DNA of 64,000 nt, from positions 26,977,245 through 27,041,244 of the forward strand of contig CM055898.1 in the NCBI GenBank assembly GCA_029582155.1, in the 5' to 3' direction. The notes beneath the pieces are model-generated. The model made no database searches. It saw nothing but the letters and a program-made list of their open reading frames with translations, and was not told the DNA's origin. Origin of the DNA: Panopea generosa. Lineage: Eukaryota > Mollusca > Bivalvia > Adapedonta > Hiatellidae. Shown here one piece after another: positions 23,323 through 33,437 of this stretch. The position numbers and the translations under genes are program-made. Every line of letters starts with the position of its first letter. Position 1 is the stretch's first letter.

Positions 23323-23464
23323 CAAGACTGCGTTCAGTACCGTTAAACAGTATACACGTTTAATACCTAGTTCCCTAAAATGATCGCGTATTGCTAATTT
23401 GAGGTTGAGTCAGTGTTCAGGAAAATATGTTAACCAACGTTTAACCGAACTGAACGCAGTCCTG
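23323..23464. mobile_element. MITE-2 copy 2, both ends present
   Basis: Terminal inverted repeats are 'caagactgcgttcagtaccg' on the left and, in reverse complement, 'caggactgcgttcagttcgg' on the right. They pair for about 25 bp with few mismatches. The element is 142 bp and non-coding. The homologue at 19851-19997 is in the opposite orientation. Confidence 0.8.
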
Positions 23465-23525
23465 AAACTTGATATAACCTATGCCGGCCATTATTTCAAG
23501 TTGTAAATGTTTATTAATCATATCG

Positions 23526-23990
23526 TGAACAGAACAGAACAGAACAGATATTTTATTTCAGACTTGTACATAAATACATCGCCATAATAACATATTTACA
23601 ATACATAATATCACGTAAAATATATTGTTAATTAATACATAAATTGTACCGCCATTTTTCATTTACATTTAAAGAAAGTTCTTTTTATTTTTTTATTTTA
23701 TTATCAATATCGAAATAATGCATGAAAATTTTTTTAAGTCATAAATTCATAAAAATAAGAGGATGAACAAATTTATTAAATATTTAAATGATTTTCTTTC
23801 ATTGATTAAGTGAAATGTTTCCAAAATTAGATAAAAAATATTCAATATATTTACATAAACTATTAAACGTTTAAAATGCTGTTTCTTAATTTCAGAGATT
23901 TCTTAATATACTGAGCAAAACTGACTAAAATACTTTTATCATTTGTTTTAAGCAATTCCATAAGCTTGTACATAGACGGTCGTGTCGTGT
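23526..23990 (-). mobile_element. LINE 3' fragment with pentanucleotide tail
   Basis: On the minus strand the 3' end reads 'ctgaaataaaatatctgttc' with further TTCTG repeats. About 430 bp upstream is collinear with 39190-39625. A short open remnant at 23863-23967 translates to 34 residues including 'LLKTNDKSILVSFAQYIKKS' and ends in a stop. This resembles the conserved C-terminal tail (L..FA.Y...S...R) of CR1/L2-like LINE ORF2 proteins. Upstream sequence is decayed. Confidence 0.6.
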
Positions 23991-24904
23991 ACGTTTACGG
24001 TGCAGAATTCACCCAGAAGAGAGTCCTGTCCATTATCTTATTTGATTTTTCTGTTACAAATTGGTAATTTGTCCATGGTAAACCTTTGTTTGTGCAGTAT
24101 GTTTGTAACTGAGCCAATACAAAATATATTCAAACCAAGTGTATTTTTTGCCTGCTGGGAAATATTGTATTCGTCAAACTAAAGATAGTATAATATATGC
24201 GAACATTCAAACACATTCCAGAGCTCAGCATGATTATTTCGTTCCTTCCAATGAAATGGCATGACAGCGAATGTTTCATTTCACAAAATAAGTATATAAC
24301 GATAAACAAATGTAATTATGTAAGCATTAATTGACTAAAGTTAAAGTACACATTCCCTTTTTTAATGATCCGTTAATGTTTGATATTAATGCTGTAAAAG
24401 AGACTAAAGAGATACGTTTACAGGGCCGGATTCAAGATTTCATTTCATGGGCGGTGGCGTAAATTTTTGGTAATTGGTGGGCACAATCGTGATTTAAGGC
24501 AGGGAATAGTTTGTAATTTTTTTTTACAGAGTAGCGTAAAATATCTTGCCGTTTAAGGATTGAGGGGCGAAAGCTGGTCCTGTTAACATACTCTCAGTCA
24601 AACTCAGCACTCTTTGTAAAGACTTAAGTGTGTATTTGATACGCAAACATACGCCTTTATTTAAAACTTCCAAACAAACAGATACGCAGTGGTTTTGATT
24701 TCCATGTACATCGGAGTTTACTAAACTGAGATTCCATTATTTGTTTAATGAAATGCCCGATGACAAGAGCGTGATTGCAACCGAAAACTACAGCAGCTAA
24801 AACAAAATATAGAAACACGATGAAATGGACTTCGGAGCACGCGTTCAGTGTGTGAAGTGTTTTATATTGCAATTAATAAATGAACGACTGCTACATCTAT
24901 TTAC
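23991..24904. other. AT-rich sequence, partly LINE-derived
   Basis: The left part (to about 24230) may continue the decayed LINE on the minus strand. A 71-codon minus ORF at 24657-24872 has a hydrophobic segment ('VHFIVFLYFVLAAVVFG') that could be a signal or membrane segment, but no splice or family evidence supports it. Confidence 0.3.
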
Positions 24905-25099
24905 TACGGTATCCGGTTGGGGGTCATCGTGGCATATTTACTAGTATTAAATTAAGAAAAGTCGAAACAACGAAATTACGATGGTTAAGAGTCGAAAATA
25001 GTTTTACTTTTCACCATCGTTGGTCCGACTTTTCACCATCGCAATTTCGTTTTTTCGACTTTACTCAAAATAATAAACATAACCCAACAGGACACCGTA
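24905..25099. mobile_element. MITE-3, fold-back element with target duplication
   Basis: 195 bp with long inverted arms. The ends 'tacggtatccggttggg' and (reverse complement) 'tacggtgtcctgttggg' pair, and the inner arms 'aaagtcgaaacaacgaaatt' and 'aaagtcgaaaaaacgaaatt' also pair and continue as 'acgatggt'. A perfect 6-bp direct repeat 'atttac' flanks it at 24899-24904 and 25100-25105. The whole element can fold into one hairpin. Non-coding. Confidence 0.8.
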
Positions 25100-25741
25100 A
25101 TTTACCATTCTAACAATAAATTAAAAAGTCACCGATAAGAGCAGCCACTTGAATACCGTGATAGAAAATATTTATATATCAAGCTGAATAATTCATGGGA
25201 TGTTTGTTGATATTCATAGCAAACTTGCGGATATTCTAAACAAACCGCGACACGAGATATTCCATTGGAAATGGTATCAAATTTATAATCATATAGCCAA
25301 AAAAAATATATTATTCAAAATAGTTACAAAAGTGTCTCAAATGCCATCTTTGAAATAATACAGAGGGAAAAACACCATCTCGCTCAAAGTTGTTGACGTC
25401 TACAAAATTCCAAATTAAAGACTTCTACTTTGATGCATTGCAACGCACCTTGGTATCATAGAGTATTTTATCTATAGAGTGTTTGTAAATTTATCTGTAG
25501 GGCGAGCAACGCGATGTCTTGGATCCACCATTGGTTTTACATTCTGAGGACTGCAACGAAAAACTTCGCTATGTTTATTAGATACTTTATTAATAGCTCT
25601 GGCGAGGATCCATCTCTTGCCAAGCCGTATAAATATTAACCCTATCCTAGAAAAATAAGAAACACAGATTTATAAGTATAGTACATGGATTTTTGTCTAT
25701 AATAAAATAATGATTTAGGGCTGTACAAACACTTTTTGAGG
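25100..25741. other. AT-rich unique sequence
   Basis: No ORF, exon or repeat I can support. Confidence 0.35.
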
Positions 25742-25806
25742 CACTTGTCCAGGACAAGTGACTTTTAAAAAAGCAACTTGTCCTGAACAAAATGTCACTT
25801 GTCCTA
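25742..25806. repeat. ACTTGTCC palindrome and direct-repeat cluster
   Basis: A perfect 19-bp palindrome 'cacttgtccaggacaagtg' (25742-25760) is followed by 'acttgtcct' at 25776 and 'cacttgtcct' at 25796. Three repeats of one motif in 65 bp could be a protein-binding cluster or the end of a repeat element. Undecided. Confidence 0.6.
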
Positions 25807-26129
25807 CATTTATTTTACTGGTGTTTAACTTGAATCCACTATTGGCATTTTTTTAATTTAATTTTAACATAAGAAAAATAATTCATTTTTTATGTGAAAC
25901 TAAATTTAAAAAAAAATATTATTATTTTTATTCGTTTATCTTTTATCGTATCAGTTAATGTTGTGATGTTTTCTATTCTATCTCAAGGACTGAATCAGAC
26001 CTTGGATAAGCCAGGCGTCTTGCCATGGATTGTACTATTTATAACCAAAAGTTGCCAAGTTTTTAAAGTAAAAACAATCAAATGTTAACATCTGAAAGAA
26101 AATTAAACATTACTCATTGACACAAGTAA

Positions 26130-27460
26130 AACTACGCTTGTGTGTTTATGTAATGTAATGGATTTTATATGATTTTTCTAATGAGTCTATATGTGTTTAT
26201 GTAATGTAATAGATATTTTTGGATTTTTTATATAATTTTTCTAATCTGTCTTTGTGTTTAATGTAATGGATGTGTATAAATTTCTATATGATTTTTCTAG
26301 TGTGTCTTTGTGTTTAATTTAATGGATGAGCATACATTTCTAAATGATTTTCTCATGTGTCTAAGTGTGTGTAATACCATGAAAATCCCGAAGATGATAA
26401 AGGACAAAACGTACCACACCAAATTCTCTTTATCCGCAGGTGCTACCACTCCATACATCTTTACAGCATATTATTTGGCCACACACCTAGACACCTTCTG
26501 GAGTTCCGACACATAACACCAATGTGTTAAAAATTTCTCTGATAACATGATTTCTTGATTTGGCATCTGTGTGTCAGAATATCCGTTTACATATGTGCAT
26601 GCGTGCATGTTTTTGTGTTTATGTGTTTTCTCAAGTGTCAGTGTGTTTTAAATTATTTTTGTTTATGTATTTTCCGGTATGTTTATGTGTGTATATGTGG
26701 TATTTCTCGTGTGTGTGTTGTGTTGTGTGTTGTGTGTAGTTATACGATTGGTGTCTATGTCTTAATAAGATTTTCTCATGTATCTGTATATGCATTTTTC
26801 CATGTGTTAATTTGATTTATCGCATGTTTCTACGTGTTTATATGATTTAAAGCGTATGTCCATGTGTTTATATGATTTATTATCATGTACACTTGTGTTT
26901 ATATGATTTATCACCGTATGTCCATGTGTTTATATCATTTATCATCATGTGCACTTGTGTTTATATGATTCAAAGCGTATGTCCATGTGTTTATATGATT
27001 TATCATCATGTGCACTTGTGTTTATATGATTCAAAGCGTATGTCCATGTGTTTATATCATTTATCATCATGTGCACTTGTGTTTATATGATTCAAAGCGT
27101 ATGTCCATGTGTTTATATGATTAATCATCATGTGCACTTGTGTTTATATGATTTAAAGCGTATGTCCATGTGTTTATATGATTTATTATCATTAACACTT
27201 GTGTTTAATTGATTAAAAGCGTATGGCCTTGTGTTTATATGATTTATTATCATGTACACTTGTGTTTAATTGATTCAAAGCGAATGGCCATGTGTTTATA
27301 TGATATTTCATAATTTTTACATGTGTTTATATAAATTAATGTTTGTGTCCATGTATTTATAATTATGATTTAACGGATGTCTTTTATATTGTTTTTGCTT
27401 TTTCTCATGTATGTATACGGTTTACCACATCGGCTTATATTTCTATATGACTTTTCTCTA
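26130..27460. repeat. Degenerate T/G-rich tandem region
   Basis: Loosely repeated 'tgtgtttatatgatttttct' -type units of 28-75 bp with variable middles ('aatgtaatgga', 'ctcatgtgtc', 'aaagcgtatgtcc'). The centre (26840-27300) has a sharper 61-bp period. ORFs at 26310, 26555 and 26872 are inside and are repeat-derived (for example alternating YDSK and HHVHLCL peptides). Confidence 0.75.
26840..27300. repeat. 61-bp composite minisatellite core
   Basis: Each 61-bp unit is two related 30- and 31-bp halves, both starting 'gtttatatgatt'. One half continues 'tatcatcatgtgcacttgt', the other 'caaagcgtatgtccatgt'. Period checked from 'atcatcatgtgcacttg' at 26941 and 27002. About seven units, the last ones increasingly diverged. 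Confidence 0.85.
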
Positions 27461-27616
27461 ATCTTTAATTTTAGTGGTGGCCATATTAGTATTTAAGACT
27501 ACGTTATTCAAGTAAGATTGTTTACTCTTTTATAAGCAATGACACCAAAACATATAATCGCCACTTTCTGTGTATAAAGATCTACTATAGTTCTCGAGTA
27601 TATAAACTGTACTTAC

Positions 27617-27707
27617 CAACTCTGAAATGTTCAGGCAATGCCGCCTTTGACCGTGTGACCAATCCCAAAGAAAAGATTAAAATCCACAAATTTAAAATAT
27701 TCCACAT
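27617..27707 (-). CDS. Candidate first coding exon with signal peptide
   Basis: On the minus strand an ATG at 27707 (context gacaATG) opens 30 codons: a short N-region, a hydrophobic core 'ILNLWILIFSLGLV', then 'TRSKAALPEHFRV'. The exon ends one base into the next codon at a consensus donor, g then gtaagtacag (27616 onward). That arrangement is typical of a first exon coding for a signal peptide. 'LPEHFRVG' resembles the start of the amino-terminal domain in ionotropic glutamate receptors (LP..IRIGG), which is a weak hint. Following exons should lie at lower coordinates, where I found none in the repeat-rich 26-27 kb region. An in-frame upstream ATG at 27770 is possible but less likely. Confidence 0.4.
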
Positions 27708-28713
27708 TGTCACCTTCACGTGAATATTTCCCTTGACGTACATCACAAAGAACAAACTTTTCAAAAACACAAACTCAGAACATGTGCACCTACTTAGCTA
27801 AAAATAGAAGCAGCGCATCAACTAACTCTGTTATTTCACAATAATGTATGGGTATAGCTTATTTTACTAACAGCAGTCATATAATCTGTCTATATGTGAT
27901 ATTACATTTAATATTATATTCCCTGAAGATAGCTTAGTATCACAGTATATAATAGATTCAGCACAGTGTATAGTTCCAGTGGGACTAAACAAAGAGAATG
28001 TAGAATTAACAAATGTTCAGTAAAGTTCCTAACCACTCCCGAAGAAATCTTCCAAAACGAAATAACACAAAGTAACACTGTTTTCAAATTCTGACTATAA
28101 AACTGACTGTTGTAATTCAACACATAGATTCAAACATATAATGTTTGTATACTTGTATCTTTGTTTGTTGTTTCGCGTGTTTGTGCCTCACGAACGATAC
28201 AAACCCCTGCGTTAGAACCTCTCATTTACTTCCTTCTTAAAAGAAATATGTATCCCACGTCATTTCTTACTATATTACTCTGATAAGACGCGATCCTAAA
28301 CTTCCAAACAAAATATCAACTTATTTATATGAATAATACACCGGTTTCCGTAAGATAATTTGAAAGAATTACTACATCAAGACATCAAACGCTCAGAATC
28401 AATTTTTCTTATTTACCAATTATCCCCGTATCGCAGAACGTAGACTGCACAGTACAAGAATCTCTTCTCGCTCTTACATTGAGTGTTGTTTTGTTCTCCA
28501 ATAAAACACTCGTCTAAACCAACTCTTTAAAACGACAATACTTTATCGGTTTCACAATGTCTTTAATTGACTGAATAAGTCGGATAGTATTAACAGATCA
28601 ACGCTAATCCAATTAATCCGGCTTATTAAGTGTACACAATATACCACAGTATAATCCAAAGGAAAATCAAACGTGTAACCACCGAGTCATAATCCGTATC
28701 TGCTTTGTTCTAT
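27708..28713. other. Region between two candidate exons
   Basis: Would contain the promoter or 5' UTR of the signal-peptide exon at 27617-27707 if that is real. A 69-codon minus ORF (27914-28123) has no recognisable motif. No repeats seen. Confidence 0.3.
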
Positions 28714-28895
28714 TTACAAATTACTCCCAATGTAAGATGTACGAGTTTTTGGAAGGAAAGCCAGCTGCTCTGTGACGGAAATGTTTACACGGTTAATGCA
28801 AAACGCCGGAAAAGCGGCCGCATAGTAATCAGGTCGACTAGTGTTCTCGGAAGACGATGGTGATGTTCTATTCGTATCTCCCGCTGACACTGTAC
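28714..28895 (-). CDS. Candidate exon, extracellular-like, unidentified
   Basis: On the minus strand an acceptor ('ctaccatacattttcag') is followed by two bases completing a codon and 59 open codons to a TAA. A weak donor (gtaaat) overlaps the stop. The translation has three N-glycosylation sequons (NRT, NTS, NIS) and 'YYAAAFPAFCINRVNIS' followed by 'LAFLPKTRTSYIG'. 'AF..INR.N......LPKTR..Y' recalls the AFR.A...IN....LLPNT.L.Y stretch of ionotropic glutamate receptor amino-terminal domains. Its start phase (1) matches the end phase of the exon at 27617-27707, yet it lies upstream of that exon, so the two cannot be joined in order. It may belong to another gene copy or be a relic. Confidence 0.35.
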
Positions 28896-29567
28896 CTGAA
28901 AATGTATGGTAGATGTAGAACATGTGTTTAATATAAGATAGGTAAACCCTCTACACGTGTCATAATAAACGCTGTCGGTAATTAGCTAAAACATACATAT
29001 TATATATTTTTTGTGTGTAAAAGTATGGGTATCATGTTTCATCTGTCTTTTATAGCGGACCAATATTAATGAAGTGTCTTGTTTTTATATAATATCAGTA
29101 TTTTATTCATTAGGGTAGTTTTATTATTGTTATTATCTATTATATAAATCATTGTCATTATTTTTAAGATAATAATTTTATAAATGTAAATACTATTATC
29201 TTGTTGTTGTTATAGGTGTAGACCTAATCTGTTTTATTCTTTTGTTTTTCCAGTTTATTATTAAATCTTTTTAAATGTTTTACTTCCAGTTCTTTTTTTA
29301 TCTATATAAATTATATTTTCAGATAGTTTTCTATAAAAAAAAAATGAAATATTAAAAGTTAAAAATGTAAAAGTTAAAAAAAAAGATAAGTTGAACAATT
29401 GTTAGGTATTACATGTTGTATAATGGTAATTATTTACTTTTTTATCCTCTTTTCATAAGTTTGTTTTGTTTAGCCAGTGTTTTTGAATAGATTTTGCTGA
29501 TTTTAACCGATATATTTCTTTATTAGGGCGATTGTTAATATATGTAGTTTTATTCTAGCAGCAGTTA
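28896..29567. other. Very AT-rich stretch
   Basis: Over 75% A+T with runs of T and A; no ORF or repeat unit supported. Intron-like if neighbouring exons are real. Confidence 0.35.
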
Positions 29568-29643
29568 AACTAGTGATACCAGCAACAGCAACAACCTCAT
29601 CATTATCAGCATCATCATCATCATCAGCAGCAGCAGCAACAAA
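29568..29643. repeat. Compound CAG/CAA/ATC trinucleotide microsatellite
   Basis: Mixed runs of AGC, AAC and ATC trinucleotides over 75 bp, not in a supported reading frame. Confidence 0.85.
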
Positions 29644-29991
29644 AGCTTTCAAGTTGCAGTCACTTTAAAACAACATGATGTAATACTGACTTCAGTACAT
29701 TACCAATGACAGCAATATGGGGGTGGAAGATATCTTGGAGGCTAATGAATCAAAATCCAATTCCAAGTTATGATATCGAGTTATCAGCGGTTGAGTAACG
29801 GTGCTTCCGATCCTGTATTTTAAACAAATTTGTTCGCGTATCTTCTAGAAGCAAGAACATACATCAGTCCGATGACGTCATATTAGGACCGAAAACAAAA
29901 CACGTGATGCGACCAGATACAATAATTAAAATAAATACAATACAATATTATGAACCAACAACTCTTTGTAGTTTTCTGATGTCATCTTCAG

Positions 29992-30519
29992 TTTAAACAT
30001 ATTTATTTTACTTCGAGAGTGATGTGTATAAGTTGTAATAACTTGTATCACACAAGTTATTACAACTCACACAAGTTATTACAACGTATACATCTCACAC
30101 AAGTTGTTACAACTTATACAAATCACACAAGTTATTACAACTTATACAAATCACACAAGTTATTACAACTTATACAACTCACACAAGTTATTACAACATA
30201 TACAAATCACACAAGTTATTACAACATATACAAATCACACAAGTTATTACAACTTATACAACTCACACAAGTTATTACAACATATACAAATCACACAAGT
30301 TATTACAACTTATACAACTCACACAAGTTATTACAACTTATACAACTCACACAAGTTATTACAACTTATACAAATCACGCTTGAAGTCTTCTTTGGTATA
30401 AGCAGATATGCGGAAAAAGTGTTTTGCTCACGGACACCACAAATAGTCGCGTGAGAGGACCGAACTCACGTCTCCCCAATCCTGGGTGCGATGCTCTTCC
30501 ACTACACTTCGCGCTCCGC
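29992..30519 (-). mobile_element. SINE-B copy containing an internal 28-bp minisatellite
   Basis: On the minus strand the head (30519 downward) has 'tagtggaagagcatcgcac' and B-box-like 'gagttcggtcctc'. The SINE-B core appears as 'ttataccaaagaagacttca' then 'agcgtgatttgtataagttg'. This last segment is exactly where the 28-bp array begins. After the array the SINE tail resumes as 'gtaaaataaatatgtttaaa' (30011-29992), the same tail as in the copy at 35753-35925. The array therefore expanded within a SINE. Confidence 0.85.
30031..30378. repeat. 28-bp minisatellite, ~12 units
   Basis: Unit 'cacacaagttattacaactt' plus 'atacaaat' or 'atacaact', spaced 28 bp (30124 to 30152). The leftmost unit is inverted: arm 'agttgtaataacttgt' (30031-30046) is the perfect 16-bp reverse complement of 30052-30067, with a 5-bp loop. 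Two long ORFs across the array are repeat-derived. Confidence 0.92.
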
Positions 30520-31508
30520 ATTTATCTTCATTAATATGAACTATTTTATTACACATATTAATCCATAATTCATCTAAAGCTTTCGAAAGTTACTGAAATA
30601 AAGATGAATGCAACATTTGTGAATTTCGAACTCTTGTAACTGTCGACAGCGGAAATATAATAGACCCAGAACCAAAGTTGAATGAAGCATTAATAGTTTT
30701 ACGTTGCTGATTTACATATTTAGTAAAATTGCCTTGACACCGAGTTCCTAATAAAAACAAATCACGTTTGTTTTGACCTACATCAACAATATGTGATCAG
30801 ATAGATAAAGATAACGGTATTTAACGAATAGATAAATGACATTGGTAGACAAAGACATCACTAGATAAACCCTGTCTGCCTGTGTTTACACGCCACCAGA
30901 TGTTCCCCACGTGGTGCACGATAAACCGATGGCGCATATCAGATTTTCTGCAGGTCCATACTGCTTTGTATAAAATTCATCTGCAGTGACGTGTTATACT
31001 TAATAACATGCATCGACTACCAATAATCAGATGTGTGCACACTTATATTACCTTACATCTGAAACGAGAAATACGTCAGTACGCCGCGTAATGGGACAAC
31101 GGGACATTATTTGTACAATGTATGAAGCTTGCATCTGAGAAATCGGTTATTTTTTGTAACTATGAGTTTTACAGATTTCCCCTGGCTGCGCTTATCAAGG
31201 TGATTATCAAAATACCAGGGCTGCCTGAAATTGTGCACTACAGTACCGCTGTTCGAAAATGTGATTTTGCTTACAAGGCAATACATAGACTGTACCCAGG
31301 AATCATGGTTTATACACAGCGCAAATAAAGTTTAATTTATATCTCGTACATTGCAAATAAAGTGTTTCATAAAAAATATAATGAAATGTGTAGGTTCTGT
31401 ATCCGTATAAACAATATCAGCACAAATCAACCAAGCGATTCATGCATAAGATCATATTTGAAACCAAATCGTTTATGCATATAGCACTCATAAGGATAAC
31501 GAATGAAT
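30520..31508. other. Unique sequence with one short ORF
   Basis: A plus ORF ending at 31328 (segment 'YSTAVRKCDFAYKAIHRLYP') follows an acceptor-like 'gttttacag' at about 31174 and is followed by AATAAA. It could be a terminal exon, but I recognise no family. Nothing else supported. Confidence 0.3.
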
Positions 31509-31976
31509 CAAGGGCTTGTATAGAAAGATAGGAAACTTGCACCTCCTGCCAAATGTTGATTAAGTAGCACACGTATGATTCATAATTTGCAAATTAATCA
31601 GACATAATTCACAGGCAATTTCTTGTACAAAAACTTTAAGTTGTATGTAATCTTAGATATTTAAACATGTTTCGATCACGCAAAGTGATGATCAATTATA
31701 GATATTCAGGTTTGAAGGAAAATTTATCGTAATTTGTTGTTATTTTAGCTGCAGTTTACACATTTTGTAATCACAAGTACTTCAATATCTTTAAACACAA
31801 GTTTATGGGAATGGCATTGTTTTGATAAGAATTTCATTCTGCAATGTAAGCATTTTGATTTGAGATGAATAGACGTTAGAATAATTGAAAACGAGATATT
31901 GCGAGATTTTGCATGGATACGGGAACGTTCACAAAATCTCAACCAACTGCCTTTCCTTTTCTATATAATTCCTTGG
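31509..31976 (-). mobile_element. MITE-1 copy 2 with target duplication
   Basis: Inverted relative to the copies at 9789 and 33913. The left end 'caagggcttgtatagaaaga' and the right end in reverse complement 'ccaaggaattatatagaaaa' are imperfect terminal inverted repeats. 'atgaat' flanks it at 31503-31508 and 31977-31982 (7 bp with one mismatch). Interior blocks are shared with the other two copies. No coding capacity; the 65-codon minus ORF inside is incidental. Confidence 0.8.
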
Positions 31977-32385
31977 ATGAATGAATAGATAAGGGGTTAA
32001 AGGCGTTCAAACACATCATATGTACATGTTTATGTCGCCACCAGGAACAACGCTTCCCCCAGGCTCACTCTCAATATACAAAAACAACAATAGTTAATCG
32101 TACATATTAAAAACAACAAATAAACAAACGGATATTCAGAATGATAAACCTAGAACCTTGATACCTGCAGGGTTTCAGCAAATTATATCCAGACCTCTTA
32201 TGCCATTCATGAGCTAATGTGACCCTAACCTTGCCACCACTTATTTGTGATCATGGAACTAAACACGAGTTGCTTATTTAACCATAATAATGTGCTTGCC
32301 AAAAATGTATAACAAACATGACAACTATTCGTAAGATTTCTACCCCTCCGCCGAGATTGACAGCGTTACTTTCCTTACCCGGAAC
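31977..32385 (+). repeat. Dispersed ~400-bp repeat (copy 2; partner at 3800)
   Basis: Collinear with 3800-4200 ('gttaaaggcgttcaaacaca', 'aaacctagaaccttgatacc', 'ttcagcaaattatatc', 'taaccataataatg', 'atttctacccctccgc'). The target site of the adjoining MITE-1 is at the very start of this repeat. Confidence 0.6.
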
Positions 32386-32741
32386 CTCACGGGTTATCCG
32401 TAATATGAAAACGAAAGTGCACGTGTGTGATAAACCACAGGTAAGACACGCTCATTATAAAATAGTTCTACCCCATGTTTGGCTGTTACAAAGTACCATT
32501 TGTCATTTTGTTTTTTTATTTCGAAAATATTATTTTGCTCAATTATAGAGACTTCTTCTCTGCAAATCAGTTTTTGTAATTTCCTTGTTTCAGTAAAAAG
32601 TGAAATAACATTTGATAATTTTATTGTTTTGAGCCATAAAATGAACAATGAAAACTGTTTGTTTCAAAGAAACATCAAATAAAGTTCACTCATGAACATT
32701 GAAACGTGTGGTGTAGCCATTCGTTAACATACCACTGTTGT
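32386..32741. other. AT-rich unique sequence
   Basis: Overlapping 67-84-codon ORFs on both strands without motifs. Nothing I can support as coding. Confidence 0.35.
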
Positions 32742-32940
32742 GGAGCGCGTGGTCCAGTGGTAGAGCATCGGACCCAGGATCGGAGGTAGAAGGTTCGATC
32801 GTCCACCATGGTTAAGTTTGGTGTCTTTGAGTACGACACATTATTCGCATGTGCAAAGAACTGGTTCTAACCAGGAAGAATCCGAGCGTGATATGAAAGT
32901 TGTAAGAACTTTTTTCACAATCTACGTCATATAAATAAGT
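32742..32940 (+). mobile_element. SINE-B copy, full head
   Basis: tRNA-like head with A box 'tggtccagtggtagagc' and B box 'aggttcgatcgtcc', then 'aactggttctaaccaggaag', 'ccgagcgtgatatgaaagtt' and an AT-rich tail 'cgtcatataaataagttt'. This and the copy at 35753 define the plus-orientation order of the family. Confidence 0.8.
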
Positions 32941-33097
32941 TTAAAACGCCCCTTCTGTGCTTATTCGATAAAATAAAAACGATAATTCATTGAAACCATC
33001 AAGTATCCCCAGTATGTATCCTATCCATTATATAACGGATACCAATAGTGACTTATTAAATATACGACTACGTGATATATGGTATTTTACGTCTCTC

Positions 33098-33127
33098 GGG
33101 GGAGGGGGGGGGGGGGGGGGGGGGGGG
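33098..33127. repeat. Poly-G run between SINE-A and its 5' target repeat
   Basis: About 30 G with a single A at the left. It lies exactly between the left target-repeat copy 'acgtctctc' (33089-33097) and the SINE-A head. A second poly-G run is at 56267. Confidence 0.9.
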
Positions 33128-33437
33128 GCGGCGTGGTCTAGTGGGAGAGCGGCCGCCTCGCATGCCGAAGGTCGTGGGTTCAATCCTCGGCCGGGTCATA
33201 CCAAAGACTTTAAAAATGGTACTAGAAGCTTCCTCGCTTGACGCTCAGCATTTAAAGGAGAGTTCTAGGTCTGGTCGGCCCGGTGTCAGTTTAATGTGAC
33301 TTGGTGGGGTATCATACCATATGTCCGCGGCATTATACTCCAGTGTGACAGCGCTTAGAATACTGTCTCAAGTAGACACCGTCGCGATATGACTGAAAAA
33401 TTGTTGAAAGTGACGCTTAACACCATACAACAACAAC
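33128..33437 (+). mobile_element. SINE-A, full length
   Basis: Head 'gtggtctagtgggagagc' and B box 'gggttcaatcctc', then the full body and a '(CAA)3' tail. The direct repeat 'acgtctctc' lies at 33089-33097 and 33436-33444. The left copy is separated from the head by the poly-G run. Very similar to the copy at 5150. Confidence 0.9.

Noticed and set aside
30019-30454. Tandem arrays as possible CRISPR arrays
   Set aside because: The 28-bp repeats here (and the 38-, 46- and 47-bp arrays) are contiguous with no unique spacers, and the window is clearly eukaryotic.
31122-31328. 68-codon ORF with acceptor-like site and downstream AATAAA
   Set aside because: Composition is plausible for a terminal exon, but I recognise no family and have no second line of evidence.
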